Below are positions 17,195 to 26,181 of a DNA stretch of 64,000 nucleotides, one piece after another. The position numbers and the translations under genes are program-made. Under the pieces are notes generated by a model that was not told where the DNA came from, searched no databases, and saw nothing but the letters and a program-made list of their open reading frames with translations. The number at the start of each line of letters is the position of its first letter. Positions within the stretch are counted from its first letter, which is position 1. Origin of the DNA: Cypionkella psychrotolerans (GTDB lineage: Bacteria; Pseudomonadota; Alphaproteobacteria; Rhodobacterales; Rhodobacteraceae); the NCBI RefSeq assembly GCF_001294535.1, contig NZ_LGIC01000034.1:1-64000 (forward strand), written 5' to 3'.

Positions 17195-18427
17195 ATGGTC
17201 ACGGTTGTCATTGGCGCAGGGATCATCGGCACCGCGATTGCGCATGATCTGCAAAAGCGCGGACGGCAGGTGGTTTTGCTGGACCGCGACGCGCCAGGGC
17301 AGGGGGCGTCGTTTGGCAATATGGCCTCGATTGCGGTGACCGAGTTTATGCCCGCCTCGCGCCCCTCGATCTGGCGACAAATTCCGGGCTGGATGCTGGA
17401 CCCGGAAGGCCCAGTGCGGGTGCGGCCCGGCTATATGCCGCGTTTGGTGCCGTGGTTCTTGCGGTTTATTGCGGCCTCGCGGCCCAGCAAGCTTCGGGAA
17501 TTGGAGGCGCAGGGGGCGGTTTTGTGTGGGCGGGCGCTGGCGGATACGCAGGCGTTGCTGCGCGAGACGGGGCTGGAGGATCAGATTTCTGAACAGGGCT
17601 GTCTCTCGCTGTATACCGATGAGGCAGAGTTTCGGGCGGATCGCGAACATATCGAAATTCTGGAGCGGTTTGGCTTTGCGCATGAGGTGATCGGCGGGGC
17701 CGCCCTGCGCGCGTTGGAGCCAGCGCTGTCGGATAAGATCGGCATGGCGGTGCGGTTTCCAGACAATCGCTCGATGAAGGACCCGTATAAGCTGGTGCTG
17801 GCCTTGGCCGAACGCTTCCGCGCTTTGGGTGGGCGGATCGAGCAGGGCACGGCGGTGGGGTTTGCGCGCGGCGACCAGATCACGGCGGTCAAGCTGGCGG
17901 GTGGCCGCGAGATTGCGGTGGATGAGGTGGTAATCTGCGCGGGGGCGTTCTCGGGCAGGCTGTCGAAGCTGCTGGGCGAGGCTATTCCGCTGGAAACCGA
18001 GCGCGGCTATCACACGCAAATCATGGCTCCGGGCATCGAGATGCAACACTCGATCATCTGGCCCGCGCGGGCGTTTATGGTGACGCCGACTGCGGGCGGT
18101 ATTCGGGTGGGCGGCACGGTGGAAATGGCGGGCTTGGATGCGCCGCCGGATTATCGCCGCGCGAAAGTGACGGTGCGCCGGGCGCAAACCGCGCTGCCGG
18201 GGCTGCGGTGTGAGGATTTTACTGAATGGATGGGCCACCGCCCTGCCCTGCCCGATACGGTGCCGATCCTGTCGGCCTCAGCCAAGACGCGGGGGGTGTT
18301 TTACGCCACTGGGCACGGCCATCTGGGGCTAACTTATGCCGCGACCACTGCAAAGGTGATGGGCGATCTGATCACTGGGGGGCGGGCGGAGATTGACCTG
18401 CATCCCTACCGCGTTAACCGCTTTTGA
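17195..18427 (+). CDS. DadA-like FAD-dependent D-amino acid dehydrogenase
   Basis: 410 residues with the N-terminal dinucleotide fold VVIGAGIIGTAIAHDL, the GASFGNMASI loop and the C-terminal GHGHLGLTYA FAD contact, typical of DAO-type oxidoreductases. It begins three bases after the DapA-family stop. In hydroxyproline pathways an enzyme of this type oxidises the D-epimer of hydroxyproline to pyrroline-4-hydroxy-2-carboxylate, the substrate of the preceding gene's product. The substrate here is inferred from context only. Confidence 0.8.
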   Translation: MVTVVIGAGIIGTAIAHDLQKRGRQVVLLDRDAPGQGASFGNMASIAVTEFMPASRPSIWRQIPGWMLDPEGPVRVRPGYMPRLVPWFLRFIAASRPSKLRELEAQGAVLCGRALADTQALLRETGLEDQISEQGCLSLYTDEAEFRADREHIEILERFGFAHEVIGGAALRALEPALSDKIGMAVRFPDNRSMKDPYKLVLALAERFRALGGRIEQGTAVGFARGDQITAVKLAGGREIAVDEVVICAGAFSGRLSKLLGEAIPLETERGYHTQIMAPGIEMQHSIIWPARAFMVTPTAGGIRVGGTVEMAGLDAPPDYRRAKVTVRRAQTALPGLRCEDFTEWMGHRPALPDTVPILSASAKTRGVFYATGHGHLGLTYAATTAKVMGDLITGGRAEIDLHPYRVNRF

Positions 18428-18437
18428 AAGGCTGAAC

Positions 18438-19469
18438 ATGCAGTTTGAAAACACGCTTGATCTGCTGCTGGTCCATGCGCAGGGCGAAATCGGCAAGGTG
18501 ATCATCGGCGGCGCGCCTGAGATTCCGGGCGCGACCATTCTTGAGAAGATGAACCATATCAATACCGTGGATGACAGCCTACGCCGTTTTGTCACCTTTG
18601 AGCCGCGTGCGGGCGTCGCGATGAGCACCAATCTGCTGCTGCCGCCGACCCGCCCGGATGCCGATGCGGCGTTCATCGTGCTGCAACCGGACCGGGCGCA
18701 TCCGATGTCAGGCTCGAACTGCATCTGCGTGGTGACGGCTTTGCTGGAAAGCGGGCGGGTGGCGATGGTGGAGCCTGAAACCGTGGTGCGGTTGGACACA
18801 GCGGCGGGGCTGATTGTGGCGCGAGCCGATTGCAAGAACGGGCGCTGTCTGTCGGTCAGTTTGGACAACGTTCCGGCCTTTGTGCTGGCTTTGGATGCTG
18901 AGGTTAAGACCGCTGATTTTGGTGTGATCCGCGCCGATATTGCCTTTGGTGGGGTGTTCTATGCGTTGGTCGATGTCGATCAGATCGGGCTGTCGATTGT
19001 GCCCGAAAACGCACGGGCTTTGGCCGAGGCGGGGATTGCGATCAAGGCGGATTTGCAGGGGCAGATTGAGGTCAGCCATCCCGATATTCCGGGTTTGGAT
19101 GATGTGGCCTATGTGATGTTTCGCAGTCGTGAGGCCGATGGCAGCATCCGCACCTGTACCACTTTGAAGCCGGGGCGGGTGGATCGCTCGCCTTGTGGCA
19201 CCGGATCTTCGGCCAATCTCGCGGTGATGTTTGCGCGGGGGGAGGTTGCGGTGGGCGATGCCCGCGTGTCGCGCTCGATCATCGGCGGGACGTTCACGGC
19301 GGAAGCGATTGGTGAGGCGGTGGTCGGCAACCGTCGCGCCGTGCTACCCCGCATCACCGGGCAGGGCTGGGTTTACGGGCGGGAACAGTTGCGGATCAGC
19401 CCGGATGATCCTTTTGCGCGCGGCTTTGCGCTGTCGGACACTTGGGGCTCGCAGGTGGGCGAGCTATGA
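18438..19469 (+). CDS. proline racemase-family enzyme (hydroxyproline epimerase/dehydratase type), Ser/Cys active-site pair
   Basis: 343 residues with the two-lobed proline-racemase fold. The second acid/base residue is Cys in RSPCGTGSSAN. The first, normally the Cys of a MCGH motif, is Ser in HPMSGSNCIC. The family contains proline racemase, 4-hydroxyproline 2-epimerase and trans-3-hydroxy-L-proline dehydratase, and the residue at the first site helps divide them. With the neighbouring DAO and DapA-family genes a hydroxyproline epimerase or dehydratase is likely. The ATG is preceded by GAAAGG and lies 10 bases after the previous stop. Confidence 0.8.
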   Translation: MQFENTLDLLLVHAQGEIGKVIIGGAPEIPGATILEKMNHINTVDDSLRRFVTFEPRAGVAMSTNLLLPPTRPDADAAFIVLQPDRAHPMSGSNCICVVTALLESGRVAMVEPETVVRLDTAAGLIVARADCKNGRCLSVSLDNVPAFVLALDAEVKTADFGVIRADIAFGGVFYALVDVDQIGLSIVPENARALAEAGIAIKADLQGQIEVSHPDIPGLDDVAYVMFRSREADGSIRTCTTLKPGRVDRSPCGTGSSANLAVMFARGEVAVGDARVSRSIIGGTFTAEAIGEAVVGNRRAVLPRITGQGWVYGREQLRISPDDPFARGFALSDTWGSQVGEL

Positions 19470-20218
19470 GTTTGGCAGGTCGCGCGGTTCTGGTCACCGG
19501 AGCAACCGGGGCGATTGGGCAGGCGATTTGCGTCGCTCTGGCTGCCGAGGGCGCGCGGGTGGTGATCCACTATGGGCGCAATCGGGCGGCAGCCGAGGCT
19601 TTGCTGGCGCAGATCGGCGGGGCGGGTTGGTGCGTTGGGGCGGATTTGGCGACGGCTGAGGGGGCGACGACGCTTTGGCAGCAGGCCGAGGCTTTGGCGG
19701 GGCGCTTGCATGGCTTGGTGAACAATGCTGGCATCCGATCTGAGGTGGCCGTCGGTGCACCGCTGGATCAGTGGCAGGCGGTGTGGGGGCGGGAGTTTCG
19801 GGTGAATTTCCTTGCTGCGGTCGATCTGACGAAAGCGGCGATCCTGCACTTTCGGGCACAGGGCGGCGGGCGGATTGTGAATATGGCCAGCCGGGCCGGG
19901 CAGCGGGGATATGCCTCCAACGCGATGGCTTATGGGGCCAGCAAGGCCGCGTTGATCAACCTGACGAAATCGGTGGCGCAAAGTCATGGGGGCGAGGGGA
20001 TCACGGCAGTGGCGATTGCGCCGGGTTGGGTGCGCACCGAGATGGCCGAGGCGTTTATTGCCCAGCATGGTGAGGCTGCGGCACTGGCGGGCATCCCGAT
20101 TGGCGCGATGGCCGAGGCGGCTGAAATCGGCGAGTTGGTGGCTTTTGCTTTGCGGCCAAGTCAGGCGTCGTTGAACGGGGCGGTGCTGGATGTGAACGGC
20201 GGCAGTTATTTGCGCTAG
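19466..20218 (+). CDS. SDR-family oxidoreductase
   Basis: 250 residues with the classical SDR motifs TGATGAIGQAI, NNAGIR, Ser in NMASRAGQRG, and Tyr-xxx-Lys in YGASKAALIN. The C-terminal GAVLDVNGGSYLR is standard. It overlaps the preceding racemase-family stop by four bases (ATGA), so the two are translationally coupled. The product may reduce or oxidise a ring or side-chain hydroxyl in the same pathway, but no substrate can be assigned. Confidence 0.85.
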   Translation: MSLAGRAVLVTGATGAIGQAICVALAAEGARVVIHYGRNRAAAEALLAQIGGAGWCVGADLATAEGATTLWQQAEALAGRLHGLVNNAGIRSEVAVGAPLDQWQAVWGREFRVNFLAAVDLTKAAILHFRAQGGGRIVNMASRAGQRGYASNAMAYGASKAALINLTKSVAQSHGGEGITAVAIAPGWVRTEMAEAFIAQHGEAAALAGIPIGAMAEAAEIGELVAFALRPSQASLNGAVLDVNGGSYLR

Positions 20219-20227
20219 GGGGACGGG

Positions 20228-20980
20228 ATGCGGTTTCAGGATAAAGTGGTGGTGGTGACCGGGGCGGCTGGCGGCATTGGCGGTGCAATTTGCGCGCGCT
20301 TTGCCAGTGAAGGGGCTCTGGTTGTCGTGACGGATGTGAACGGTGACGGCGCCGAGACGACGGCTGCGGGTTTGCGGGCCTCGGGTGGTCGGGCGCGCAG
20401 TTTTGCGGCGGATATTGGCGCGGCGGAGGGTTGCCGCGCGGTGATCGACGATGTGATAGCGGTGGAAGGGCGGATTGATGTTTTGTGCAACAATGCCGGG
20501 GTTAATCGGCGTGGAAACCTGCTTTCGCTGACGGCTGATGACTGGAATATCTCTTTCGCCATTAACATCGACGCAATGTTTCACCTGTGCCAAGCCGCCT
20601 TGCCGCATATGATCGCGGCGGGGGGTGGGGCGATTGTGAACACTGCTTCACAATGGGGTTTGCACCCCGCGCCGAACCACATCGCCTATAACGTCACCAA
20701 AGCGGCGGTGGCGAGTTTCACCCAGAACCTTGCCCGCGATTATGCTGCGCAGAAAGTACGCGTCAATGCGGTCTGCCCCGGCGAAATCCACACGCCGATG
20801 TTGGAGGCCGGGGTGAAACGATCCGGTCGCACGATTGCCGATCTGGATCGTATGGTGCCTTATGGCCGGATAGGTCGGCCTGAGGAGGTTGCGGCCTTGG
20901 TGGCGTTTCTGGCCTCGGATGAGGCGGCGTTCATGTGCGGGTCTTTGGTGGAAATCACCGGGGCGCAGGCGGTCGCGTAA
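20228..20980 (+). CDS. SDR-family oxidoreductase
   Basis: 250 residues. The glycine motif is TGAAGGIGGAICARF, the Asp of VVTDVNGDG suggests NAD use, and the NNAGVNRRGN, NTASQWGLHP and YNVTKAAVAS motifs hold the structural Asn and the catalytic Ser, Tyr and Lys. It follows the previous SDR by nine bases and is only distantly similar to it, so this is not a recent tandem duplication. It belongs to the same rightward cluster. Confidence 0.85.
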   Translation: MRFQDKVVVVTGAAGGIGGAICARFASEGALVVVTDVNGDGAETTAAGLRASGGRARSFAADIGAAEGCRAVIDDVIAVEGRIDVLCNNAGVNRRGNLLSLTADDWNISFAINIDAMFHLCQAALPHMIAAGGGAIVNTASQWGLHPAPNHIAYNVTKAAVASFTQNLARDYAAQKVRVNAVCPGEIHTPMLEAGVKRSGRTIADLDRMVPYGRIGRPEEVAALVAFLASDEAAFMCGSLVEITGAQAVA

Positions 20981-21002
20981 GATTGGGGCTCATGGGGGAA
21001 TG

Positions 21003-21761
21003 ATGCGGTTAGGGTTTATTGGCACCGGCACGATCACGGCGCATATGGTGCGGGGGCTGAAGGCCTCGGCGCTGGCGGAATGGCCGATTGTGCTGTCTCC
21101 GCGCAATGAGGCGGTGGCGGCGGAACTGGCTTTGTTGCCGGGTGTAACGGTGGCTGCGAGCAATCAGGCCGTCATTGATCAGTGTGATCTGGTGATCCTC
21201 GCGGTGCGTCCGCAGGTGGCGGAGGCGGTGTTTGGGGCTTTGGTTTTCCCGGCAGATCGCCCGGTGATCAGTCTGATCGCGGGGTTGCATATCTGCAAGA
21301 TCGCCGAATGGACGGGGGCTAAGGATATCGCCCGCGCCATCCCGCTGCCGTTTGTCGAGCGGCATGAAGGGGTGACTCCGGTGTTCCCGCCGCAGCGCCA
21401 CGCGATGCAGATTTTCGCCGCCTTGGGCACCGCTTTGCCCGTCACCGATCTGGTCGCCTACGATGCCTATGGCGCGGCAAGTGCGCTGATGGCCAGCTAT
21501 TTCGGTCTGCTGGAAACCGCGGCGGATTGGATGGTGGCGCAGGGCCATCCGCGCCTCGATGCCGTCGCCTATCTGCGCGGGCTGTTTGGCAGTTTGGGCG
21601 ATGTTTTGCGCGCAGGCCCGGCCTCGTTTGAACAGTTGCGGGAGGATCATTCGACCAAGGGCGGCTTGAATGAAATGATTTTTCAACGCTTCGTGCAAGG
21701 TGGCGGCGGGGCGGCGATGGAGGCCGCTTTGACGGCGGCCTTCAAACGGGTGCAGGGCTAG
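21003..21761 (+). CDS. pyrroline-5-carboxylate reductase-like (ProC family) protein
   Basis: About 252 residues. The N-terminal Rossmann motif is MRLGFIGTGTITAHMVRGL, the ProC-like DLVILAVRPQVAEAV follows, and the helical C-terminal domain contains EDHSTKGGLNEM. It is shorter and more divergent than housekeeping ProC. At the end of a hydroxyproline-like cluster, a pyrroline carboxylate or related imine reductase is a sensible guess. Adjacent ATGs at 21000 and 21003 are both possible. The gene ends four bases from the convergent SDR gene. Confidence 0.75.
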   Translation: MRLGFIGTGTITAHMVRGLKASALAEWPIVLSPRNEAVAAELALLPGVTVAASNQAVIDQCDLVILAVRPQVAEAVFGALVFPADRPVISLIAGLHICKIAEWTGAKDIARAIPLPFVERHEGVTPVFPPQRHAMQIFAALGTALPVTDLVAYDAYGAASALMASYFGLLETAADWMVAQGHPRLDAVAYLRGLFGSLGDVLRAGPASFEQLREDHSTKGGLNEMIFQRFVQGGGGAAMEAALTAAFKRVQG

Positions 21762-21765
21762 GGCC

Positions 21766-22515
21766 TCAGGCGTAGATATAGCCACCGGAGACAATGATGT
21801 TCTCTCCGGTCATATAGGTGTTGCGCGGCCCGCCTGCCATCAGCACCCATTCGGCCATTTCCTTCGGCTCTCCGCCGCGCCCCAGCGGGCTGGCTTTGGC
21901 CAGTTCACCGAGGAAACCCAACTCCCGCGCGCGGTTCGTCGCCATGCCAGCGGGGGCGACCGAGTTCACAAGGATGCCATCGGGCGCGACCTCTTGCGCC
22001 ATGCTTTTGGTCAAAGACACCACCGCCGCTTTGGTCGCGGCGTAATGCGCGTTCTGCGGATGCGCCTTGAAGGCATCGACCGAGGTGATGTTGACGATGC
22101 GGCCGCGGATATGGCCGATGGGGTCTTGGCGCTTCATCTGGCGGATGGCGGCGACCATCATGTGATAGGTGCCTTTGACGTTGATGGCGTTGGAGGCATC
22201 CCAATCAGCGTCGGAAATCTCAAGAATCGGTTTGCGCGGATAGATTGCGGCGGAATTGATCAGGGTGTCGACGCGGCCCAAAGCCTGCGCAACCGAGGCA
22301 AAGGCGGCATGGGCGGCCTCGGCGGTGCGAATGTCGCAGGCGGCAAAGGCGTGCGGCAAGCCTGCGTCGCGGGCGGGGGCCAAGGCAGCCTCGGCGGCTT
22401 CGGCGTTCAGATCAATGATACCCAAGGCGGAAGCCCCTTCCGCCACCGCCATTTCGGCCAGCAACGCGCCCAGACCCGCGCCGCCACCGATGATCACAAC
22501 GGATAAACCCTTCAT
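21766..22515 (-). CDS. SDR-family oxidoreductase, last gene of the leftward operon
   Basis: 249 residues with an unusual nucleotide loop (IIGGGAGLGALLAEM), NSAAIYPR, Ser in NITSVDAFKAH, Tyr-xxx-Lys in YAATKAAVVS, and the TGENIIVSGGYIYA end. The ATG at 22515 follows the upstream SDR stop by one base and has AAAGAGG before it, so I reject the longer open frame. Its role is probably an alcohol/ketone step in the nine-gene pathway. Confidence 0.85.
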   Translation of the reverse strand: MKGLSVVIIGGGAGLGALLAEMAVAEGASALGIIDLNAEAAEAALAPARDAGLPHAFAACDIRTAEAAHAAFASVAQALGRVDTLINSAAIYPRKPILEISDADWDASNAINVKGTYHMMVAAIRQMKRQDPIGHIRGRIVNITSVDAFKAHPQNAHYAATKAAVVSLTKSMAQEVAPDGILVNSVAPAGMATNRARELGFLGELAKASPLGRGGEPKEMAEWVLMAGGPRNTYMTGENIIVSGGYIYA

Positions 22516-22516
22516 C

Positions 22517-23233
22517 TTAAGCCTCTTTCTTCGAGGTGCCTGTGGCGACCCCCTGATAGGTGGGAAGAATATCGAACCGCGCCACGTCGACGGATTGCGG
22601 CAGGGCCAGCACGGCGAGCAGCATTGCGGCAACGTCTTCGGGCTGCACAGCTGCGTTGTCCGCATACATCGCGGCGCGGGCCTCGGCGGGCAGCAGGGCG
22701 TTGTAGAGCCCGGTCTCTACCCGCCCCGCGACGATCTCGGTCACCCGAACGCCGTGTGGGGCCATGTCTAGGCGCAGGGCTTGGGCGAAGCCGCCGATGG
22801 CCGCTTTGGTGGCGCAATAGACCGCGAGATTGGCAAAGGGGGCGTGGCCTGCCGTGGATCCAGTGAAGAAGATATGGCCGTGGGCGCGCGTGCGCATTCC
22901 GGGGGCTATGGCGCGGGTCAGCGACAGAACGGCGCGCAGGTTGGTGTTGATGGCGTGGTCAATATCGGCGGGGTCGGCATCGCAGAAATTGCCCAAGGGC
23001 GGCATCATGCCGGCGTTGTTCACCAGAATATCCGGGGCGAGGTCGGCCAGATCAACCAAGCCTGACGGATCGGTGAGATCAATCTGCCGGGTTTGCAGGC
23101 CAAGTGCTGACAGATCGGCCAGCGCGTGGGCGTTGCGGCCCAAAGCCATCACTTGATGGCCTGTGTTATGTAGGGCGATAGCGATCGCGCGGCCAATGCC
23201 GCTGGTCGCCCCTGTCACCAATGCCTGCGCCAT
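22517..23233 (-). CDS. SDR-family oxidoreductase
   Basis: 238 residues. TGATSGIGRAIAIAL, the ALGRN end of strand 2 (Arg, compatible with NADP), NNAGMMPP, Ser in FTGSTAGHAP and YCATKAAIGG are visible. It lacks the common VDGG tail and ends in a Ser/Thr/Lys-rich stretch. It resembles the serine/3-hydroxy-acid dehydrogenase branch (YdfG-like). It starts 12 bases after the LysR gene. Confidence 0.82.
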   Translation of the reverse strand: MAQALVTGATSGIGRAIAIALHNTGHQVMALGRNAHALADLSALGLQTRQIDLTDPSGLVDLADLAPDILVNNAGMMPPLGNFCDADPADIDHAINTNLRAVLSLTRAIAPGMRTRAHGHIFFTGSTAGHAPFANLAVYCATKAAIGGFAQALRLDMAPHGVRVTEIVAGRVETGLYNALLPAEARAAMYADNAAVQPEDVAAMLLAVLALPQSVDVARFDILPTYQGVATGTSKKEA

Positions 23234-23245
23234 GCCGCCTCCTGC

Positions 23246-24157
23246 TTAAACAACGGGCAAAGCCCAGTTTTCACGCGCCACCCAATCGCAGAACGCCGCG
23301 ATGGCTTTCACCCGGCGGTGCGCTTTTGGCAGCACCAGATAGAACCCCGGGATCTGCGCTTGCGGCATCCCCGCCATCACATCCAGCCCAAACGGGGCGA
23401 TCAATTTGCCCGAAGCGAGGTCTTCCTCGGCGTCAATGGTGGACAGCAAACCAACCCCCAAGCCCGCCAAAGTTGCCCGCCGCATGGTGGCGGCATCCTG
23501 AAACCGCAGCGCGTCGGGGGCATGGATTCCCGTAACGCCAAGGTGCCGCAACACGGGCACCCAGAGGTCAGCCAGCACGGAATGCAGCAGCGGCACGTCG
23601 AGCAGATCACCCGGCGCGCGCAGACGCATGGCGAGGTCGGGCGTGCAGCAGATCACCTTTATGTCGCGCAGCAACAGCACCTGATCAAACTGCGTCCAAG
23701 TGCCAAAGCCCCATTGGATCGCCACATCGACATCGTCGGCGACGAAATCCGGCAGCTCGACCATCGTGGTCAGCCGCAGATCGGCCCCCGGCATGATCTC
23801 ACGAAACCGCGCCAGCCGATCCAGCAGGAACCGGGTGGCGAAATACGGGCTGGCGTTGAGGTTGATGCGGTTGCGTTGGCCCAGCTTGGTGACCCGCCGC
23901 ACGCCCTCGGCAAATTCGTCAAACCCGGCTTGGATGTGATGCGCCAGCAAGATCGCCTGTTCATTCGGCTCAATCGCACGGCCTTTGCGGGCGAAAAGCT
24001 CCAACCCCAAGGTGTCTTCCAGCAGTTTGATTTGCTGGCTGACGGCTTGGGGGGTGACGCTTAACTCGTCCGCAGCACCGCGAAAGCTGCGGTGCCGCAT
24101 CACGGTTTGAAACACCCGCAGCGCGTTCAAAGGCGGAAGGCGCGGCGGGCGGTCCAT
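23246..24157 (-). CDS. LysR-family regulator, GcvA-like
   Basis: 303 residues. The LysR helix-turn-helix runs from LNALRVFQTVMRHRSFRGAA through SVTPQAVSQQIKLLED, with a periplasmic-binding-protein-like effector domain behind. The PLNALRVF start and the ELFARKGRAI segment are typical of the GcvA group, which often controls amino-acid metabolism. It is embedded in the middle of the leftward operon (three bases after the FAD oxidase, 12 before an SDR), so its level would rise with the operon it may control. Confidence 0.9.
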   Translation of the reverse strand: MDRPPRLPPLNALRVFQTVMRHRSFRGAADELSVTPQAVSQQIKLLEDTLGLELFARKGRAIEPNEQAILLAHHIQAGFDEFAEGVRRVTKLGQRNRINLNASPYFATRFLLDRLARFREIMPGADLRLTTMVELPDFVADDVDVAIQWGFGTWTQFDQVLLLRDIKVICCTPDLAMRLRAPGDLLDVPLLHSVLADLWVPVLRHLGVTGIHAPDALRFQDAATMRRATLAGLGVGLLSTIDAEEDLASGKLIAPFGLDVMAGMPQAQIPGFYLVLPKAHRRVKAIAAFCDWVARENWALPVV

Positions 24158-24160
24158 GGG

Positions 24161-25366
24161 TTAAATGACGGCCTTTTCAAGAAACGGGCGGTTTTCGACG
24201 ATGCGTTCATAGCCGACTTCGCTGAGGTCCAGCGTGCGATAGCCACCGTAGATGATCAGTTCGGACACAGCGCGGCCCGCAGCGGGGCCTTGTTGCAGGC
24301 CGTGGCCGGAGAAACCGTTGGCGAAGACAAAGTTGCGCACCTGTGGATGGCGGCCCACGACAAGGTTGTGGTCGAGGGTGTTGAAATCGTAGTGGCCCGC
24401 CCATTGGTTGACGACTTTGATCGCCTCAAACCCCTGCGCGCGGTTGGCCAGCGCGGGCCAGATGATGTCTTCAAATTCTTCATAGCGGGGCTCAAAATCA
24501 TCCCAATCCACGGCGGGGTCTTCGACGGGGACGGCCCCTGTCAGGAAAAAGCGGCCCTCGGGGCGGCAGAACACGCCGGAGGGGTCGATCATCAACGGCA
24601 GGCGGCCTTGGTTGACGGTGGCGCTGCCTTCCGGGGATTTGGCGCAGTCGAACACGAATAGGGTGCGTTTGCGGGGCTCGACGGGGATGTCGAGACCAGC
24701 CATCCGGGCGGTGAGGGCGGCGCGGGGGCCGGAGGCGTTCACTACGGTTCCGGCTTGGATCGTGGCGCCGGATTTGAGCGTGACAGAGGTGACGGTATCG
24801 GCAGCGCGACCGATGGCCGTGACCTCATCGGTGATCACATCGGCCCCCAAGGACCGCGCCTTATTGCGGAAGCCGGACATGATGCCGGTGTTGTTGAACC
24901 AGCCTTCGCCGGATTGGCCGTAGCTTGCCAGCCGGATATCGTCGACATTCAGGTGCGGGAAGGCTGTGGCCAGTTGGTCTTGATCCCACAGCACGGTATC
25001 GGCCCCGCAGGCGCGCTGCACCTCGTGGCTTTCGCGCAGGATTTGTTCCTGTTCGGGGGTGCCTGCGAGGTAAAGATAGCCGCCGGAGTGGAAATTCAGG
25101 TCAGGCTTGTCGTCACCGACCTGCATGGTTTCCGGGAAATCTTTGATGAACTGATAGCCGAACTGGCTGATCTTCACGTTGATCGCATTGGAGAACTGGG
25201 TGCGGATTGAGGCTGCCGACAGCGAGGTCGAGGCCTTGGCATAGGTCGGGTCACGCTCGACCACCAGAACCGAGCCGTTGAAATCCGGGTTCGCCATCAG
25301 GAAATAGGCCACAGCCGAGCCGATCACCGCCCCGCCCACGATCACCACATCATACTGCGTTTTCAT
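24161..25366 (-). CDS. FAD-dependent amino-acid/amine oxidase (DAO/FOXRED1-like)
   Basis: 401 residues. N-terminal DVVIVGGAVIGSAVAYFLM binds FAD; the STSLSAASIRTQFS loop and the C-terminal NGFSGHGLQQGPAAGRAVSE close the cofactor site. Glycine/sarcosine oxidases, dimethylglycine dehydrogenase-like and opine-oxidising enzymes share this architecture. It overlaps the upstream epimerase gene by four bases. Oxidation of a secondary amine or amino acid produced in the pathway is the likely role. Confidence 0.82.
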   Translation of the reverse strand: MKTQYDVVIVGGAVIGSAVAYFLMANPDFNGSVLVVERDPTYAKASTSLSAASIRTQFSNAINVKISQFGYQFIKDFPETMQVGDDKPDLNFHSGGYLYLAGTPEQEQILRESHEVQRACGADTVLWDQDQLATAFPHLNVDDIRLASYGQSGEGWFNNTGIMSGFRNKARSLGADVITDEVTAIGRAADTVTSVTLKSGATIQAGTVVNASGPRAALTARMAGLDIPVEPRKRTLFVFDCAKSPEGSATVNQGRLPLMIDPSGVFCRPEGRFFLTGAVPVEDPAVDWDDFEPRYEEFEDIIWPALANRAQGFEAIKVVNQWAGHYDFNTLDHNLVVGRHPQVRNFVFANGFSGHGLQQGPAAGRAVSELIIYGGYRTLDLSEVGYERIVENRPFLEKAVI

Positions 25367-26181
25367 TTTGTATCCTTATCGTCGGGGTGTCCCAAATCTA
25401 CAAACCAACCGCCCAGATGCCGCACGGCGGGGGCTTTCGGATCGGGCATGTCAGTGCGCGCCTCTACCCCGGCGCGGAAGGGTTCTGACGTGTCTTTTGC
25501 CTGATAGCCGAGGTGCGCCGCAAGGCGATTGTCGACGGTTTTCACGGTGTTATCCGACAGCCCGAAGCTGACGGTGAAGCCCACGCGCGGGGCGGTCAGG
25601 GCGGCGGTAACAAGGCGGATGCAGTCGTCGAAGGACAGGTAGGACCACAGCATCCGGCGGTCTGCGGGTTCGGGGAACGACGAGAAGATGCGCAGTGCTG
25701 CGGTTTCAATCCCGAATTTGTCCCAGTAGAGGCGGCCCAAGTCTTCGACGAAGCATTTCGACAGGCCATAGAGGCCGTCGGGGCGGTGCGGGGCATTGGC
25801 GTCGATCTGGGTTTCTAAGTCGTGATAGCCGATGGCATGGACGGAGGAGGCGTAGACTATGCGTTTGACGCCCGCTTTGCGCGCGCCTTCGTAGATGTGA
25901 TAGCTGCCGCGAATGTTGGCGTTGAGGATGCTATCCCAAGACCGCTCCATCGGAACGCCGCCGAAATGCACAATAACGTCAATGCCTTGGGTGAGGGACA
26001 GGATCGCGGATTCATCGGCGAGGTCGCAGATGATGGCGTCTTCATTGGGTTGCAGGTCTTTGATCTCGGCCACATCCGCCAGCCGCAGGCGCCGCGCCAA
26101 GGGTGCCAGACCCCGGCGCAATTCGGTGCCCAAACGGCCCGCCGCGCCGGTGATCAGAATGGTGTCAAAGCGCGGGGTCAT
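25363..26181 (-). CDS. NAD-dependent epimerase/dehydratase family, uronate dehydrogenase-like
   Basis: 272 residues, extended SDR. TGAAGRLGTEL is the nucleotide motif, CDLADESAI binds the adenine ring, VHFGGVPMERSWDSILNANI and SSVHAIGY supply the Ser, and YGLSKCFVED the Tyr-xxx-Lys. The pattern resembles uronate dehydrogenase, which oxidises hexuronates to aldarolactones, but no other uronate gene is nearby. It overlaps both neighbours by four bases. Confidence 0.78.
   Translation of the reverse strand: MTPRFDTILITGAAGRLGTELRRGLAPLARRLRLADVAEIKDLQPNEDAIICDLADESAILSLTQGIDVIVHFGGVPMERSWDSILNANIRGSYHIYEGARKAGVKRIVYASSVHAIGYHDLETQIDANAPHRPDGLYGLSKCFVEDLGRLYWDKFGIETAALRIFSSFPEPADRRMLWSYLSFDDCIRLVTAALTAPRVGFTVSFGLSDNTVKTVDNRLAAHLGYQAKDTSEPFRAGVEARTDMPDPKAPAVRHLGGWFVDLGHPDDKDTK

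Noticed and set aside
16706-18238. Long open frame on the minus strand opposite the DapA-family and FAD dehydrogenase genes
   Set aside because: Arg/His/Gln/Pro-rich product typical of an antisense shadow in G+C-rich DNA; the opposite strand carries two recognisable enzymes.
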